Positions 1 through 8,172 of a DNA stretch of 34,056 nt are shown here, piece after piece. The stretch lies in NCBI GenBank assembly GCA_002451695.1, contig DKDC01000036.1, forward strand, positions 40,569 to 74,624, given 5' to 3'. Under the pieces are notes generated by a model. It was not told the DNA's origin and ran no database searches. It saw only the letters and a list, made by a program, of their open reading frames with translations. This DNA comes from Prevotellaceae bacterium UBA6858. Lineage in GTDB: Bacteria; Bacteroidota; Bacteroidia; Bacteroidales; Bacteroidaceae. The position numbers were made by a program, and so were the translations under genes. Position 1 is the stretch's first letter, and every line of letters starts with the position of its first letter.

Positions 1-61
1 CTATGCAGGAAAAATTATGTCTGATGTAGTTTGAATTACATCAGACATAATTTTTTGCCCT
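1..61 (+). repeat. 21-bp periodic array, copy 1 (cut by window start)
   Basis: Units begin at 20 and 41, with a partial unit at 1-19. Each unit is a TCTGATG/TCAGACA-type heptamer followed by a TAGTTT/TAATTT core. Here two units face each other: AAAAATTATGTCTGATGTA (10-28) is perfectly complementary to 37-55, a 19-bp stem with an 8-nt loop and A/T runs on both sides. It lies 130 bases past the asd stop and could act as a bidirectional terminator. Confidence 0.85.
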
Positions 62-189
62 TGCAACCTGCTGGGAAACATTCACTTACAACAAGCTGCC
101 GCTCCCTTGCAAAATTTTGGCAATCAGAGTGTTATTCAAAACTGCCCAAATATGGGAAATCTTGCACCTTGCTGCCTGTTTACGGATGC

Positions 190-1200
190 TTATTTCAGGT
201 TTCCCGACTCTATCAGATACTCGCCTATCTGCACCGCGTTAAGTGCCGCGCCCTTGCGTATCTGGTCGCCGGAAAGCCAGAATGTCAGTCCGTTTGGATT
301 TGCGAGGTCGCTGCGGAAGCGTCCCACATAAACATCGTCCTTGTCGGCTGTGAAAAGCGGCATGGGATATTCACCGTTCTGCGGGTTGTCAACGAGGGTA
401 ACGCCCTTTGCGGCGGCAACGGCCTTGCGCGCCTCGCCAACGCTTATGGGGCGTTCGGTCTCAATCCAAACGCTCTCGCTGTGGGAGCGGAGGGACGGCA
501 CACGCACGCAGGTCGCGCTTGTAACAACATCGCTGTGCATTATCTTGCGCGTCTCGTTATACATCTTCATCTCCTCCTTTGTATAGTCGTTGTCGGTGAA
601 CACGTCAACCTGCGGTATCATGTTGAAGGCAAGCTGGTGGGGGAACTTGCTCACGGTTATCTCCTCGCCGTTTAGAGCCTGGCGGTACTGCTGCTCAAGC
701 TCTTTCATCGCCGCCGCGCCCGCGCCGCTCGCCGCCTGGTATGTGGCAACGTGTATGCGCTTTATGTGGCTGAGGTTTTCGAGCGGTTTCAGCGCCACGA
801 CCATCATTATCGTGGTGCAGTTGGGGTTGGCAATTATCCCACGCGGACGGTTGAGCGCGTCCTCGGGGTTGCATTCCGGCACAACGAGAGGCACGTCTCC
901 GTCCATACGGAACGCGCTCGAGTTGTCAATCATCACAGCCCCGAACTTTGTTATGTCGTTGGCGAAGTCTTTCGACACTCCGCCGCCCGCCGACGTGAAA
1001 GCTATGTCTATGCCCTTGAAACCGTCGTTATGTTGCAGAAGTTCCACTTCATATTCCTTGCCGCGAAAAACATATTTGCTCCCCGCGCTGCGCTGCGAGC
1101 CGAAAAGGCGGAGGCTGTCAATCGGAAAATCGCGCTGTGCGAGCACTTTCAGAAATTCCTGCCCCACCGCGCCGCTTGCTCCTACGATAGCTACATTCAT
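190..1200 (-). CDS. asd: aspartate-semialdehyde dehydrogenase
   Basis: The 336-aa product reduces aspartyl phosphate to aspartate semialdehyde with NADPH, the branch step toward lysine/diaminopimelate, threonine and methionine in the cytosol. The N terminus carries the Rossmann motif GASGAVGQEF, the middle has the active-site cysteine in NPNCTTI, and SGAGAAAMKEL follows. Length fits the bacterial family. The start at 1200 places the dinucleotide motif right at the N terminus (MNVAIVGASG); the same frame runs upstream to 1419 but that stretch resembles nothing and crosses the divergent tcdA start. Transcribed alone, divergent from tcdA; a TAATTTTG -7 box lies at 1279-1272 on the minus strand. 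Confidence 0.97.
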   Translation of the reverse strand: MNVAIVGASGAVGQEFLKVLAQRDFPIDSLRLFGSQRSAGSKYVFRGKEYEVELLQHNDGFKGIDIAFTSAGGGVSKDFANDITKFGAVMIDNSSAFRMDGDVPLVVPECNPEDALNRPRGIIANPNCTTIMMVVALKPLENLSHIKRIHVATYQAASGAGAAAMKELEQQYRQALNGEEITVSKFPHQLAFNMIPQVDVFTDNDYTKEEMKMYNETRKIMHSDVVTSATCVRVPSLRSHSESVWIETERPISVGEARKAVAAAKGVTLVDNPQNGEYPMPLFTADKDDVYVGRFRSDLANPNGLTFWLSGDQIRKGAALNAVQIGEYLIESGNLK

Positions 1201-1271
1201 GCTTGTTTGGTCTTTGTTGTTTACGTGAATTTTGTCGGAGAAATCTGTCGGTTTTTCTCTCCGAAGTTTTG

Positions 1272-1279
1272 CAAAATTA
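1272..1279 (-). promoter_or_regulatory. -7 box of asd
   Basis: CAAAATTA on the plus strand reads TAATTTTG on the minus strand, matching the Bacteroidetes -7 consensus TAnnTTTG, 72 bases upstream of the asd start. No convincing -33 TTG is seen at the usual 20-nt distance, so the call rests on the -7 box and position. Confidence 0.5.
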
Positions 1280-1363
1280 TCGTTTTTCCGCTGATAACGC
1301 GCCGCAGGTGTAAAGTTTTTCGTTACTTTGCAAGGATAATATGCGTAAAAACGCTTTGAACGA

Positions 1364-2104
1364 ATGGCAATGCCCGAAAAAAACTGGAAAGAGCGCACGG
1401 AGCTGCTCCTTGGCGGCAACGCGGTAGAAAGGCTGGCGCAGAGCAGCGTGCTTGTAGCCGGCGTGGGCGGCGTGGGGGCTTATGCCGCCGAAATGATATG
1501 CCGCGCCGGCGTGGGAAACATCACTATTGCCGATGCCGACTGCGTGGCACTCTCGAACATAAACCGCCAGTTGCCGGCAACGCACTCAACCGTGGGGCTT
1601 GGAAAGGCCGCGCTCGTGGCGCAAAGGCTAAAGGACATAAACCCGGAGCTTGAAATCAGGGCGGAAAACATCTTCCTCGACGCGGACAACATCCCCGCCT
1701 TGCTCGACGGCGGAAGTTTCGACTTTGTTGTTGACGCTATCGACACCATTACGCCCAAGGTAACTCTGATAAGCGAGGCAATGAAACGCAGGATGCGCAT
1801 CGTCTCGTCCATGGGCGCGGGGGCAAAGACCGACATAACGAAAATCCGCTTTGCAAACATCTGGGACACGTTCAACTGCGGCCTGAGCCGCGCCGTGAGG
1901 CAGGCGTTGAAAAAACGCGGGCTTGCAAGGCGAAGGCTTCCCGTAGTGTTTTCGGAGGAAACGCCCGACATGAACGCCGTAAAGGCGGTGGAGGGCGAGC
2001 GAAACAAGAAGACAACCGCAGGAACTGTGTCGTATATGCCGGCGGCGTTCGGGTGTTTTCTCGCCGAATACGTCATCACGCATCTTGTATCAGACAAAAA
2101 ATAA
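1364..2104 (+). CDS. tcdA: tRNA threonylcarbamoyladenosine dehydratase (ThiF/E1-like)
   Basis: A 246-aa member of the ThiF/MoeB/E1 adenylating family, best matched to TcdA (CsdL), which cyclises t6A37 to ct6A in tRNAs reading ANN codons. Visible motifs: nucleotide-binding GVGGVGAYAAEMICRAGVGN (residues about 31-50), the DADCVALSNINRQ segment, and DAIDTITPK. The KKRGLARRRLPVVFSEE and GTVSYMPAAFG segments are typical of this subfamily and not of ThiF or MoeB. A second ATG at 1370 is an equally possible start. Six bases separate it from the LolD-like gene, so the two are probably co-transcribed. Confidence 0.9.
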   Translation: MAMPEKNWKERTELLLGGNAVERLAQSSVLVAGVGGVGAYAAEMICRAGVGNITIADADCVALSNINRQLPATHSTVGLGKAALVAQRLKDINPELEIRAENIFLDADNIPALLDGGSFDFVVDAIDTITPKVTLISEAMKRRMRIVSSMGAGAKTDITKIRFANIWDTFNCGLSRAVRQALKKRGLARRRLPVVFSEETPDMNAVKAVEGERNKKTTAGTVSYMPAAFGCFLAEYVITHLVSDKK

Positions 2105-2110
2105 TCAATC

Positions 2111-2791
2111 ATGATAAACCTGAAAGACATTCACAAGAGTTTCGGAAACCTTGAGGTTCTGCGGGGCATAGACCTGCACATAGGAAAAGGCGAAATAGTG
2201 AGCATCGTCGGACCAAGCGGCGCGGGGAAAACCACGCTGCTCCAGATTATGGGCACACTCGACCGCCCCTCGGCGGGAACTGTAGAGCTTTGCGGAATGG
2301 ACGTAGGGCGGATGGGGCAGAAGGAACTTGCGCGTTTCCGCAACAGGAAAATAGGCTTCGTGTTCCAGCAGCACCAGCTCCTCAACGAGTTCACCGCCGA
2401 GGAGAACGTGCTTATCCCCGCCTACATCGCAAAGACCGGGCGCAAGGAGGCACTCGCCCGCGCTGAGGAGCTGCTCGGTTTCGTCGGGCTTTCAGACCGC
2501 AAAAACCACAAGCCGCTCGAACTTTCGGGCGGTGAGCAGCAAAGGGTGGCGGTGGCGCGTGCGCTTGTCAACAACCCCGACATAATTTTCGCCGACGAGC
2601 CGTCGGGAAGCCTCGACACCAAGAACAAGGAGGAACTTCACAGACTGTTTTTCGACCTCCGCGAACGCTACGGGCAGACTTTCGTCATTGTTACCCACGA
2701 CGAGGCACTCGCGTCGCAAACCGACCGCACAATACATATGCGCGACGGTTTGATTGTAACGCCAGAGGCGGATGCGGAAACCGCCATCTGA
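2111..2791 (+). CDS. ABC transporter ATP-binding protein, LolD/MacB type
   Basis: A 226-aa cytoplasmic ATPase with Walker A GPSGAGKTT (about residues 36-44), Q-loop VFQQHQLL, signature LSGGEQQRVAVARAL and Walker B IIFADEPSGSLD, then the H-loop VTHDE. Length and the short helical region are those of LolD, which powers the LolCDE complex that releases lipoproteins from the inner membrane; MacB/FtsE-like relatives cannot be excluded. No permease partner is in the window, so it must be encoded elsewhere. Follows tcdA by 6 bases and precedes the SGNH gene by 38. Confidence 0.85.
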   Translation: MINLKDIHKSFGNLEVLRGIDLHIGKGEIVSIVGPSGAGKTTLLQIMGTLDRPSAGTVELCGMDVGRMGQKELARFRNRKIGFVFQQHQLLNEFTAEENVLIPAYIAKTGRKEALARAEELLGFVGLSDRKNHKPLELSGGEQQRVAVARALVNNPDIIFADEPSGSLDTKNKEELHRLFFDLRERYGQTFVIVTHDEALASQTDRTIHMRDGLIVTPEADAETAI

Positions 2792-2829
2792 CACAGACAG
2801 GACACTAACTTACCGAAAACGGAAACGAT

Positions 2830-3984
2830 ATGACATTGCAGAAGAAAATCACGGCGCTGCTGATGCTGGCGCTTGCCGCCGCGCCTCTGTGTGCGCAAAC
2901 ACAGTGGCACTCTCCTATGGAGAACTGCGGGGATGAGCCTTTCGTGTGCGGACGTGCGTGGAACAAGGAACTGGGCAAGAACTTCCACCGTCTGCCCGAA
3001 AGATACAAGGGAAAGGTTACGCAAAGCGTTTGGGGGCTTTCCCACCTCAGCGCGGGGCTTTCGCTCAGGTTCACCACCAACTCGAAGAACATCAGGGTGA
3101 AGTATGTCATGGGACAGAAACCGGGCTACCTGAACATGGCGTGGCTCAACCATTCGGGAGTTGACCTCTACGGTGCTGACGCGAAAGGCGGGCTGCACTG
3201 GGTGGGAAACCACATGGACTGGAAACTGCGTGGCGACACTGCGGAGATTACGTACCGCGAAATAAGCTACCCCAAGGGTTTGGAGGCGGGGGCGGAGTTC
3301 CGCGTTTACCTTCCGCCTTACAACGAGGTGAAAAGCATTATGGTGGGCGTTGACAACGGCGCGAGTTTCTCGTACAAGCGCGAAAAGCGGGCCAAGCCAA
3401 TTGTTGTTTACGGCTCGTCAATCGTAAACGGCGCGTCGCCCTCGCGCCCGGGGCTTATGTTCACCAACATCGTGGCGCGAGAAAGCGGCTGGCCGGTTGT
3501 GAACCTCGGCTTTTCCGGCTCGGCCCTCATGGAACCTGCGGTATTCGACTTCCTGTCTGAAATAGATGCGCGCGCGTTCATCATAGACCCTATGCCAAAC
3601 AGCTACGGTCTCGGCGACGAAATTGTGAAACGCGCCTGCGGCGGCATCAGGAAGCTGCGCAAGGCAAGCCTTGCGCCGATACTTATGGTGGAGGCTTCAG
3701 TGCCGATGGACACGATGTTCCGCAAGAAACGCTGCATGGACTATATAAACGGCAACAAGCGTTTCCGCGAGGCCTACGACAAGCTCCGTGCAGAGGGCAT
3801 CACGGGGTTGTACTACCTGCCCGCAAAAGACTTGAAGTTCACCGAGGAGTCAATGATTGAGGGCACTCACCCCAACGACTTCGGAAACCGCCAGTATGCC
3901 GATGCATACCTCAAAAAAATCAAGGAAATGTTCAACGGAATGCAGGCAAGGGGCAGAGCTTCGCGTGCAAGGGTACGCAGATAA
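2830..3984 (+). CDS. secreted SGNH/GDSL-type hydrolase with N-terminal GxDLY domain
   Basis: A 384-aa exported protein; residues 1-22 are a signal peptide ending in LCAQ. A beta-rich N-terminal domain holds GVDLY, the hallmark of the SGNH-hydrolase N-terminal (GxDLY) family. The C-terminal hydrolase domain shows block I VVYGSSIVNGA (serine in GSSI), block II NLGFSGSALME, a DPMPNSYG block III and block V THPND with the catalytic histidine. Such proteins usually deacylate carbohydrates or other esters in the periplasm or outside. The tail RGRASRARVRR is basic. Possibly read through from lolD (38-bp gap). Ends at a strong bidirectional terminator. Confidence 0.85.
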   Translation: MTLQKKITALLMLALAAAPLCAQTQWHSPMENCGDEPFVCGRAWNKELGKNFHRLPERYKGKVTQSVWGLSHLSAGLSLRFTTNSKNIRVKYVMGQKPGYLNMAWLNHSGVDLYGADAKGGLHWVGNHMDWKLRGDTAEITYREISYPKGLEAGAEFRVYLPPYNEVKSIMVGVDNGASFSYKREKRAKPIVVYGSSIVNGASPSRPGLMFTNIVARESGWPVVNLGFSGSALMEPAVFDFLSEIDARAFIIDPMPNSYGLGDEIVKRACGGIRKLRKASLAPILMVEASVPMDTMFRKKRCMDYINGNKRFREAYDKLRAEGITGLYYLPAKDLKFTEESMIEGTHPNDFGNRQYADAYLKKIKEMFNGMQARGRASRARVRR

Positions 3985-4005
3985 AAAGCCGCCTTGCCCA
4001 TAACA

Positions 4006-4043
4006 AATGCGCCCGATGCAGCCTTGGCTGCATCGGGCGCATT
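4006..4043. terminator. bidirectional intrinsic terminator
   Basis: A perfect 18-bp inverted repeat (4006-4023 with 4026-4043, core ATGCGCCCGATGCAGCC) lies between two convergent genes, the SGNH hydrolase and the EEP hydrolase. T-rich sequence follows on the plus side. Confidence 0.85.
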
Positions 4044-4069
4044 GTTTTCAGCGTACCTCTGTGGGGCGT

Positions 4070-4963
4070 TTACTTCTTTTTCTTTGTCTCCACCACAATC
4101 ATTATCGGATAGTGGTCGCTCGGCGTGTGGGCGCGTGCCACTTTCCTGCCGTTCGCATCGGTCGTTTCGGTGCGGTAAACATCGGTCAGCTCACCGTATT
4201 TCTCAACCGTGAACTCCTTGGTGAGGAATATGTGGTCTATTCTCCTATCCATACCAAGCCCCTCGGGGTGGAAGTCGTTGAAGGTGCTCATGTTGAGGTA
4301 GCGGAACTTGGCAATGCGGCAGGCGTCGTTGAGAATGCCCGAATTGTCTATCAGCTTGAAGCCGTCGTTGTCCTGATCGATGTTGAAGTCGCCCGAAAGG
4401 ATTGCCGGCAGCCTGTGCTTGTCCTCCTTTATGCGGTTCAAAATCATCTTCGCGCTCTCGGCGCGTGCCGTTACACCCACGTGGTCCATGTGCAGGTTGT
4501 AGTAAACGAACTTGAACTTGGTGCCCTTTATCTTGAAAACGCCCCAAGTGCATATTCTCACGCAAGCCGCGTCCCATCCCAAGCCGGGGCGGTCGGGCGT
4601 GGGGCTTAGCCAGAAGTTGCCGCTCTCAAGAAGCTCGAACTTGTTGGTGTCGTAGAATATTGCGGAGTGCTCCCCCTTTTTCTTGCCGTCATCGCGCCCC
4701 ACGCCGATGTACTCGTAGCCGGGAAGCTGCGCCTTCATGTCCTCGAGCTGGTTGAGGAAGCCCTCCTGTGTGCCGAAAATCTCGAACCCGTGAAAGCGTA
4801 TGAGCTTCGTAAGATAGGGGCAGCGTTGCTGCCAGCTTTCGCCACGGTTTGCGTCATACTCGCTTTGCAGACGGATGTTGTAGGTTGCAAGCACGAATTT
4901 GTGCGCCGACACCGACATTGCCGTGATAAGCGCGACAAATAGTATTGTAAGTTTTTTGTTCAT
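4070..4963 (-). CDS. secreted endonuclease/exonuclease/phosphatase-family hydrolase
   Basis: A 297-aa exported protein with signal peptide (residues 1-20, ending SVSA). EEP superfamily motifs occur in order: TYNIRL, the metal-binding glutamate in TQEG, SPTPDRPGLGWDAA, NLHMDH, GDFNID and the terminal SDHYPI. Family members cleave phosphodiesters or phosphomonoesters (DNase I-like, sphingomyelinase, inositol phosphatase); the substrate cannot be told here. It stands alone, with its 3' end sharing a terminator with the convergent SGNH gene. A TATATTTG -7 box is on the minus strand at 4997-4990. The KKKK tail is at the extreme C terminus. Confidence 0.9.
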   Translation of the reverse strand: MNKKLTILFVALITAMSVSAHKFVLATYNIRLQSEYDANRGESWQQRCPYLTKLIRFHGFEIFGTQEGFLNQLEDMKAQLPGYEYIGVGRDDGKKKGEHSAIFYDTNKFELLESGNFWLSPTPDRPGLGWDAACVRICTWGVFKIKGTKFKFVYYNLHMDHVGVTARAESAKMILNRIKEDKHRLPAILSGDFNIDQDNDGFKLIDNSGILNDACRIAKFRYLNMSTFNDFHPEGLGMDRRIDHIFLTKEFTVEKYGELTDVYRTETTDANGRKVARAHTPSDHYPIMIVVETKKKK

Positions 4964-4989
4964 GATGTTGGAATGTTTGTTTTGCTTTG

Positions 4990-4997
4990 CAAATATA
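4990..4997 (-). promoter_or_regulatory. -7 box of EEP hydrolase gene
   Basis: Plus-strand CAAATATA reads TATATTTG on the minus strand, matching TAnnTTTG, 27 bases before the start codon at 4963. The -33 element is not clear. Confidence 0.5.
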
Positions 4998-5170
4998 GCA
5001 ATAAAAGCCGCGTTGCCGAAAAAAGCGATGAAGTTTTCCCGGCTTCCGCCGGCTGTTTGCCGATTTTCGAGGAAACATTATAACCGCTTGGGTTTCAAGA
5101 AAATAAACAGGGAAGCAAAAATCTCTGTAACGTTTTGGTTTCCACGGCGTTGCAAAGGGCGTAAAAAAGG

Positions 5171-5254
5171 TCTGATGTAGTTTGAATTACATCAGACATA
5201 ATTTTTCCCGCATAGGACGTAGTTTTTCCTATGTCCTATGTAGTTTTCGGGGCG
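5171..5254 (+). repeat. 21-bp periodic array, copy 2 (four units)
   Basis: Units start at 5171, 5192, 5213 and 5234. The variable heptamers are TCTGATG, TCAGACA, TAGGACG and TCCTATG, each followed by TA(G/A)TTT and a T/C-rich tail. The first two units form an inverted repeat (TGATGTA with TACATCA extended outward). Preceded by TTGCAAAGGGCGTAAAAAAGG, a left flank also seen at copies 3 and 4. The 371-bp gap 4964-5334 otherwise holds only the EEP promoter and the following terminator. Confidence 0.85.
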
Positions 5255-5277
5255 TGGGCAACTGGCGGCGGAAAACA

Positions 5278-5308
5278 AAAAGAGAGCGCCGCCGGGACGC
5301 TCTCTTTT
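5278..5308 (-). terminator. intrinsic terminator of the carboxyltransferase gene
   Basis: An 11-bp perfect stem (5278-5288 AAAAGAGAGCG with 5298-5308), 9-nt loop, followed on the minus strand by TTTTGTTTTCC. It lies 27 bases past the stop of the minus-strand gene ending at 5335. Confidence 0.8.
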
Positions 5309-5334
5309 CGTATGTTGAAGCGGGGCTGTTTTTC

Positions 5335-7107
5335 TCAGACCCTTTCGATGTATGCTATAACGTCGCCACGGCTTACGCTTGAGCCTTGCTTTGCGCAAAT
5401 CTCCACGAGGCGGCCGCCCATGTTGGCGGGAACTTCGGATATGAAGCCGTGATTGTTCTCAATGTAGCAGAACGTGTCGCCGTCGTTGTATTTCTGTCCG
5501 ATGAAAGGCTCGATGGCTTTCTTCGCCTCGCCTTCGCCCTGGATTTCCCAAAGCAACTTTCCACTCTCCCTCGCAACAACGGGGTCGGCCTTCTGGTGCT
5601 TGAGTTCCGAAATCTGCTCGGCGGTAAGTCCCGCGCCGGTCTGCGCGTCCTTAGCCTTTTGCAGGTCTTCGAGGAAACGCTTCTTTGCCGCGCCGGTCTT
5701 GTAGTCGCGATACTGCGACTCGTGCATCGCGAACTCGAACAGTTCTTCCTGGTCTTCTCCCTCGTCCCAGCCGTTTTCCCTCATTTCCTTTTGGAAGCGT
5801 GCAAGGTCGTCGGGATAGTTGCCCTGCGGGTCGTCGGTCGTGAACTCGAAGCCCTTTTCCTTTGCCAGTTCCACAAGTTCGGGGGCCACCTCTCCGGGCA
5901 GCTTTCCGCTCTTGCCGAGAATCATTCCCCAGATGCTGTCGTCCATCATCGAATAGCGCGGCTTGCCCATGCTCTCGCAAAGCAGGTTCATAAGGGCGAT
6001 GTTCTTCACATACTGGCTGAACGGCGTAACAAGCGGGGGGTAGCCCACACGCGGCCAAACGTATGCCACCTCGTTGAAGAGGCGCACCAGAAGTTCGTCC
6101 TCGCTGTAGGGTTTCTCGCCCTTTGCCTCGCGGTTGTGGTTTATCGCGCTCTGCACGCCCTTGAGGTCGGCCATCATCGAACCCATCATGCCTCCGGGAA
6201 GTCCGCAGCCGAGAAGCAGGGAACTCTCCAGACGGTTCTGCTTGTTCATGAAATAGCCAAGGAAATCGTCGATGAACTCCTGGGTGAGCTTGCGCACCTC
6301 CATGTAAGCGTCCATGTCGATGTCTGCAACCTCAAAGCCGTAGTGCTTGAGCATGCTCTGCACGGAGATTACGTCGGGGTGTCCCTTTCCCCATGAAAGC
6401 GGCTCCACGGCAGTGTCGATGATGTCCGCGCCGTTCTTGCACACTTCGAGCACAGAAGCCATTGCAAGCCCCGGTCCCGTATGGCTGTGATACTGTATTA
6501 TAATTTCGGGATGTTTTGCCTTTATCATTGCGCAGAGCTTGCCGAGCATTGCCGGCTGTCCCACGCCCGCCATGTCCTTGAGGCATATTTCGGGCGCGCC
6601 CGCCTCAATCAGCTTGTCGGCAACGGCACTGTAGTATTCCGCCGTGTGGATGGGCGATGTGGTGATGCAAAGCGTGGCCTGCGGGGTCATGCCGGCACCG
6701 AGCGCGTAATGGATGCTCGGGATAATGTTGCGCACATCGTTGAGACCGCAGAATATGCGGGGGATGTCAACTCCCTGCGCGTGCTTAACCTTGTACATGA
6801 GCTTCCTCACGTCTGCCGGCACGGGGAACATGCGCAGCGCGTTAAGTCCGCGATCGAGCATATGGGTCTTTATGCCCGCCTCGTTGAACGGCTTTGTGAA
6901 TGCCCTTACAGCCTTGTTGGGGTTCTCGCCGTAAAGGAGGTTGACCTGCTCAAACGCCCCGCCGTTGGTCTCCACACGCGAAAAGCATCCCATCTTGATG
7001 ATTGCGGGCGCGACGCGCTCAAGCTGGTCCTTGCGCGGCTGGTATTTGCCCGACGACTGGAACATGTCGCGGTAAACGAGACTGAATTGGATTTTCTTCT
7101 TATTCAT
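5335..7107 (-). CDS. oxaloacetate decarboxylase alpha / pyruvate carboxylase subunit B-like carboxyltransferase, biotin site missing
   Basis: A 590-aa protein of the DRE-TIM carboxyltransferase family. The carboxyltransferase domain (about 1-300) shows the entry motif with VETNGGAFEQVN, the active-site lysine K177 in CLKDMAGVG and the metal-binding H207-S-H209. A PycB/OADA conserved domain follows (about 310-470). The C terminus has a biotinyl/lipoyl fold, but where the AMKM biotinylation site should be it reads IENNHGF, so there is no biotinyl-lysine. Either biotin is carried by a separate protein, or the domain has another role. Start chosen at MNKKKIQF (7107); a TAACTTTG -7 box sits at 7183-7176. 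No beta or gamma decarboxylase subunit is adjacent. Confidence 0.85.
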   Translation of the reverse strand: MNKKKIQFSLVYRDMFQSSGKYQPRKDQLERVAPAIIKMGCFSRVETNGGAFEQVNLLYGENPNKAVRAFTKPFNEAGIKTHMLDRGLNALRMFPVPADVRKLMYKVKHAQGVDIPRIFCGLNDVRNIIPSIHYALGAGMTPQATLCITTSPIHTAEYYSAVADKLIEAGAPEICLKDMAGVGQPAMLGKLCAMIKAKHPEIIIQYHSHTGPGLAMASVLEVCKNGADIIDTAVEPLSWGKGHPDVISVQSMLKHYGFEVADIDMDAYMEVRKLTQEFIDDFLGYFMNKQNRLESSLLLGCGLPGGMMGSMMADLKGVQSAINHNREAKGEKPYSEDELLVRLFNEVAYVWPRVGYPPLVTPFSQYVKNIALMNLLCESMGKPRYSMMDDSIWGMILGKSGKLPGEVAPELVELAKEKGFEFTTDDPQGNYPDDLARFQKEMRENGWDEGEDQEELFEFAMHESQYRDYKTGAAKKRFLEDLQKAKDAQTGAGLTAEQISELKHQKADPVVARESGKLLWEIQGEGEAKKAIEPFIGQKYNDGDTFCYIENNHGFISEVPANMGGRLVEICAKQGSSVSRGDVIAYIERV

Positions 7108-7175
7108 GACCTGTTTCTTTGTTTGTCTGACATTGATGGATAATGCGCCGCCATACACACGCACATTATGCGGTG

Positions 7176-7183
7176 CAAAGTTA
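7176..7183 (-). promoter_or_regulatory. -7 box of the carboxyltransferase gene
   Basis: Plus-strand CAAAGTTA reads TAACTTTG on the minus strand, an exact TAnnTTTG match 69 bases upstream of the start at 7107. A CAT (minus ATG, near TTG) is at the -33 position, so the upstream element is weak. Confidence 0.5.
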
Positions 7184-7283
7184 TGAAATTCCCGCGATTT
7201 GGCATTCCGCGAAACGAATGTTTTTGTTAGATTTGCAAACAGCGCGGACCGGCGGCGAGTATGCCGGAAAAAATTCCGCCGAC

Positions 7284-7318
7284 GCTGTAATAATCCCGCA
7301 GGTTGTCTGTCATAAAGG
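7284..7318 (+). promoter_or_regulatory. putative ECF-sigma promoter, copy 1 (before the sigma gene)
   Basis: GCTGTAATAAT, a 10-nt variable spacer, then GTCTGTCATAA. The same two blocks with identical spacing recur at 8166-8200 in front of the third gene of the operon. ECF promoters typically have an AA-containing -35 and a GTC-containing -10, so this is probably recognised by the operon's own sigma factor. It lies 20 bases before the sigma start codon. Confidence 0.65.
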
Positions 7319-7337
7319 AGCAGACACCATAGATTGC

Positions 7338-7871
7338 ATGAACGATTTACAAATAGTGGAGCGCATTCTCAAGCACCGCGAAAAGAGGCTTTTTGCGGTG
7401 CTTGTGGCTAAGTATTCGGGCGTGGTGCTTTCCAAGGCTCTCGCCATAGTGCGCGACAGGGAACTTGCGGCGGAAATTTCGCAGCAGACCTTTATAAAGG
7501 CGTACACAAACCTTGGCTCGTGGGGCGGCGGCGAGTCTCTCGCCCCGTGGCTCACGGTGATTGCCTCGCACTTGGCTATAAACCTGCTCGACAAGATAAA
7601 GCGGCGCAACAGTGCGCCGCTTACGGACGACGTGGCCGAAGAGGAGGACTTCTCGGAGGAGCGCGAGGAGAAACTCGCCCGACTGCGCGAGGCCGTAAGA
7701 CTTCTGCCCGTGCAGGAACGCGAAATAATAAGGCTGCACTATTACGAGAACATGAAAACAGGAGAGATAGCGGAAAAGCTGAAACTGTCGCCGTCGAACG
7801 TTCTCGTGAAGCTGCACAGAATACGAGAGAAACTGAAAGAACAACTAAAATCCTTGGAAAATGAACGATAA
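7338..7871 (+). CDS. ECF-type RNA polymerase sigma factor
   Basis: A 177-aa cytoplasmic sigma-70 family protein. Region 2 spans about residues 12-85 (ALAIVRDRELAAEISQQTF, then APWLTVIASHLAINLLDK), and region 4 about 115-170 (LLPVQEREIIRLHYYE, helix-turn-helix TGEIAEKLKLSPSNVLVKLH). Start chosen at MNDLQIVERIL because upstream codons in frame (from 7143) are not sigma-like and overlap the promoter. Its last 11 bases overlap the next gene's start, a sign of translational coupling typical of sigma/anti-sigma pairs. A conserved motif pair before this gene and before the third gene suggests autoregulation. Confidence 0.93.
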   Translation: MNDLQIVERILKHREKRLFAVLVAKYSGVVLSKALAIVRDRELAAEISQQTFIKAYTNLGSWGGGESLAPWLTVIASHLAINLLDKIKRRNSAPLTDDVAEEEDFSEEREEKLARLREAVRLLPVQEREIIRLHYYENMKTGEIAEKLKLSPSNVLVKLHRIREKLKEQLKSLENER

Positions 7872-8172
7872 GGAACTTGACAAACTGATTAAGGACAGCT
7901 TTGAGCGCGATGCGATGCTCGAAGAGATAAACCGCAGCGTGATGAGGCAGATTAACCGTTCGGAACGCAGGATTACGGCGCGGCGGCTCGCGAGAATGGC
8001 AGCGGTGGCGTTCGGTGCGCCTTTGGTTGTGCTGGGCGGCGTGTGGAGCATTCACAATGCAATGGCAAACGCGGACTCCAAACTTGTCGTTGCCTTTCTC
8101 GCCGTATCGGCGTTGATACTCATTTCATCGACGGCGGGATGTGTGGCAAAATTTTCTTCGGAAAAGCTGTAA
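7861..8172 (+). CDS. small membrane protein, candidate anti-sigma factor
   Basis: A 103-aa protein whose start codon lies inside the sigma gene (11-base overlap). The first 45 residues are charged and cytoplasmic-like (NDKELDKLIKDSFERD, then the basic RSERRITARRLAR), followed by two hydrophobic segments at about 47-65 and 74-98. No zinc-binding HxxxCxxC motif is present, so it is not a ZAS-domain anti-sigma. Position, coupling and topology suggest that it holds the sigma factor at the membrane; this is inference. Its 3' end overlaps the second putative ECF promoter. Confidence 0.8.
   Translation: MNDKELDKLIKDSFERDAMLEEINRSVMRQINRSERRITARRLARMAAVAFGAPLVVLGGVWSIHNAMANADSKLVVAFLAVSALILISSTAGCVAKFSSEKL

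Noticed and set aside
5171..5254. CRISPR array
   Set aside because: The units abut with a fixed 21-bp period, the variable part is only 7 bp, and no cas gene is near.
5386..6396. Open frame of 336 codons on the plus strand
   Set aside because: Shadow of the carboxyltransferase gene, caused by high GC and codon bias.
7228..7235. TAGATTTG as a housekeeping -7 box for the sigma operon
   Set aside because: The nearest TTTG upstream is 26 bases away, so the -33 spacing is wrong; the two-block motif nearer the gene is a better candidate. It may still be weakly used.
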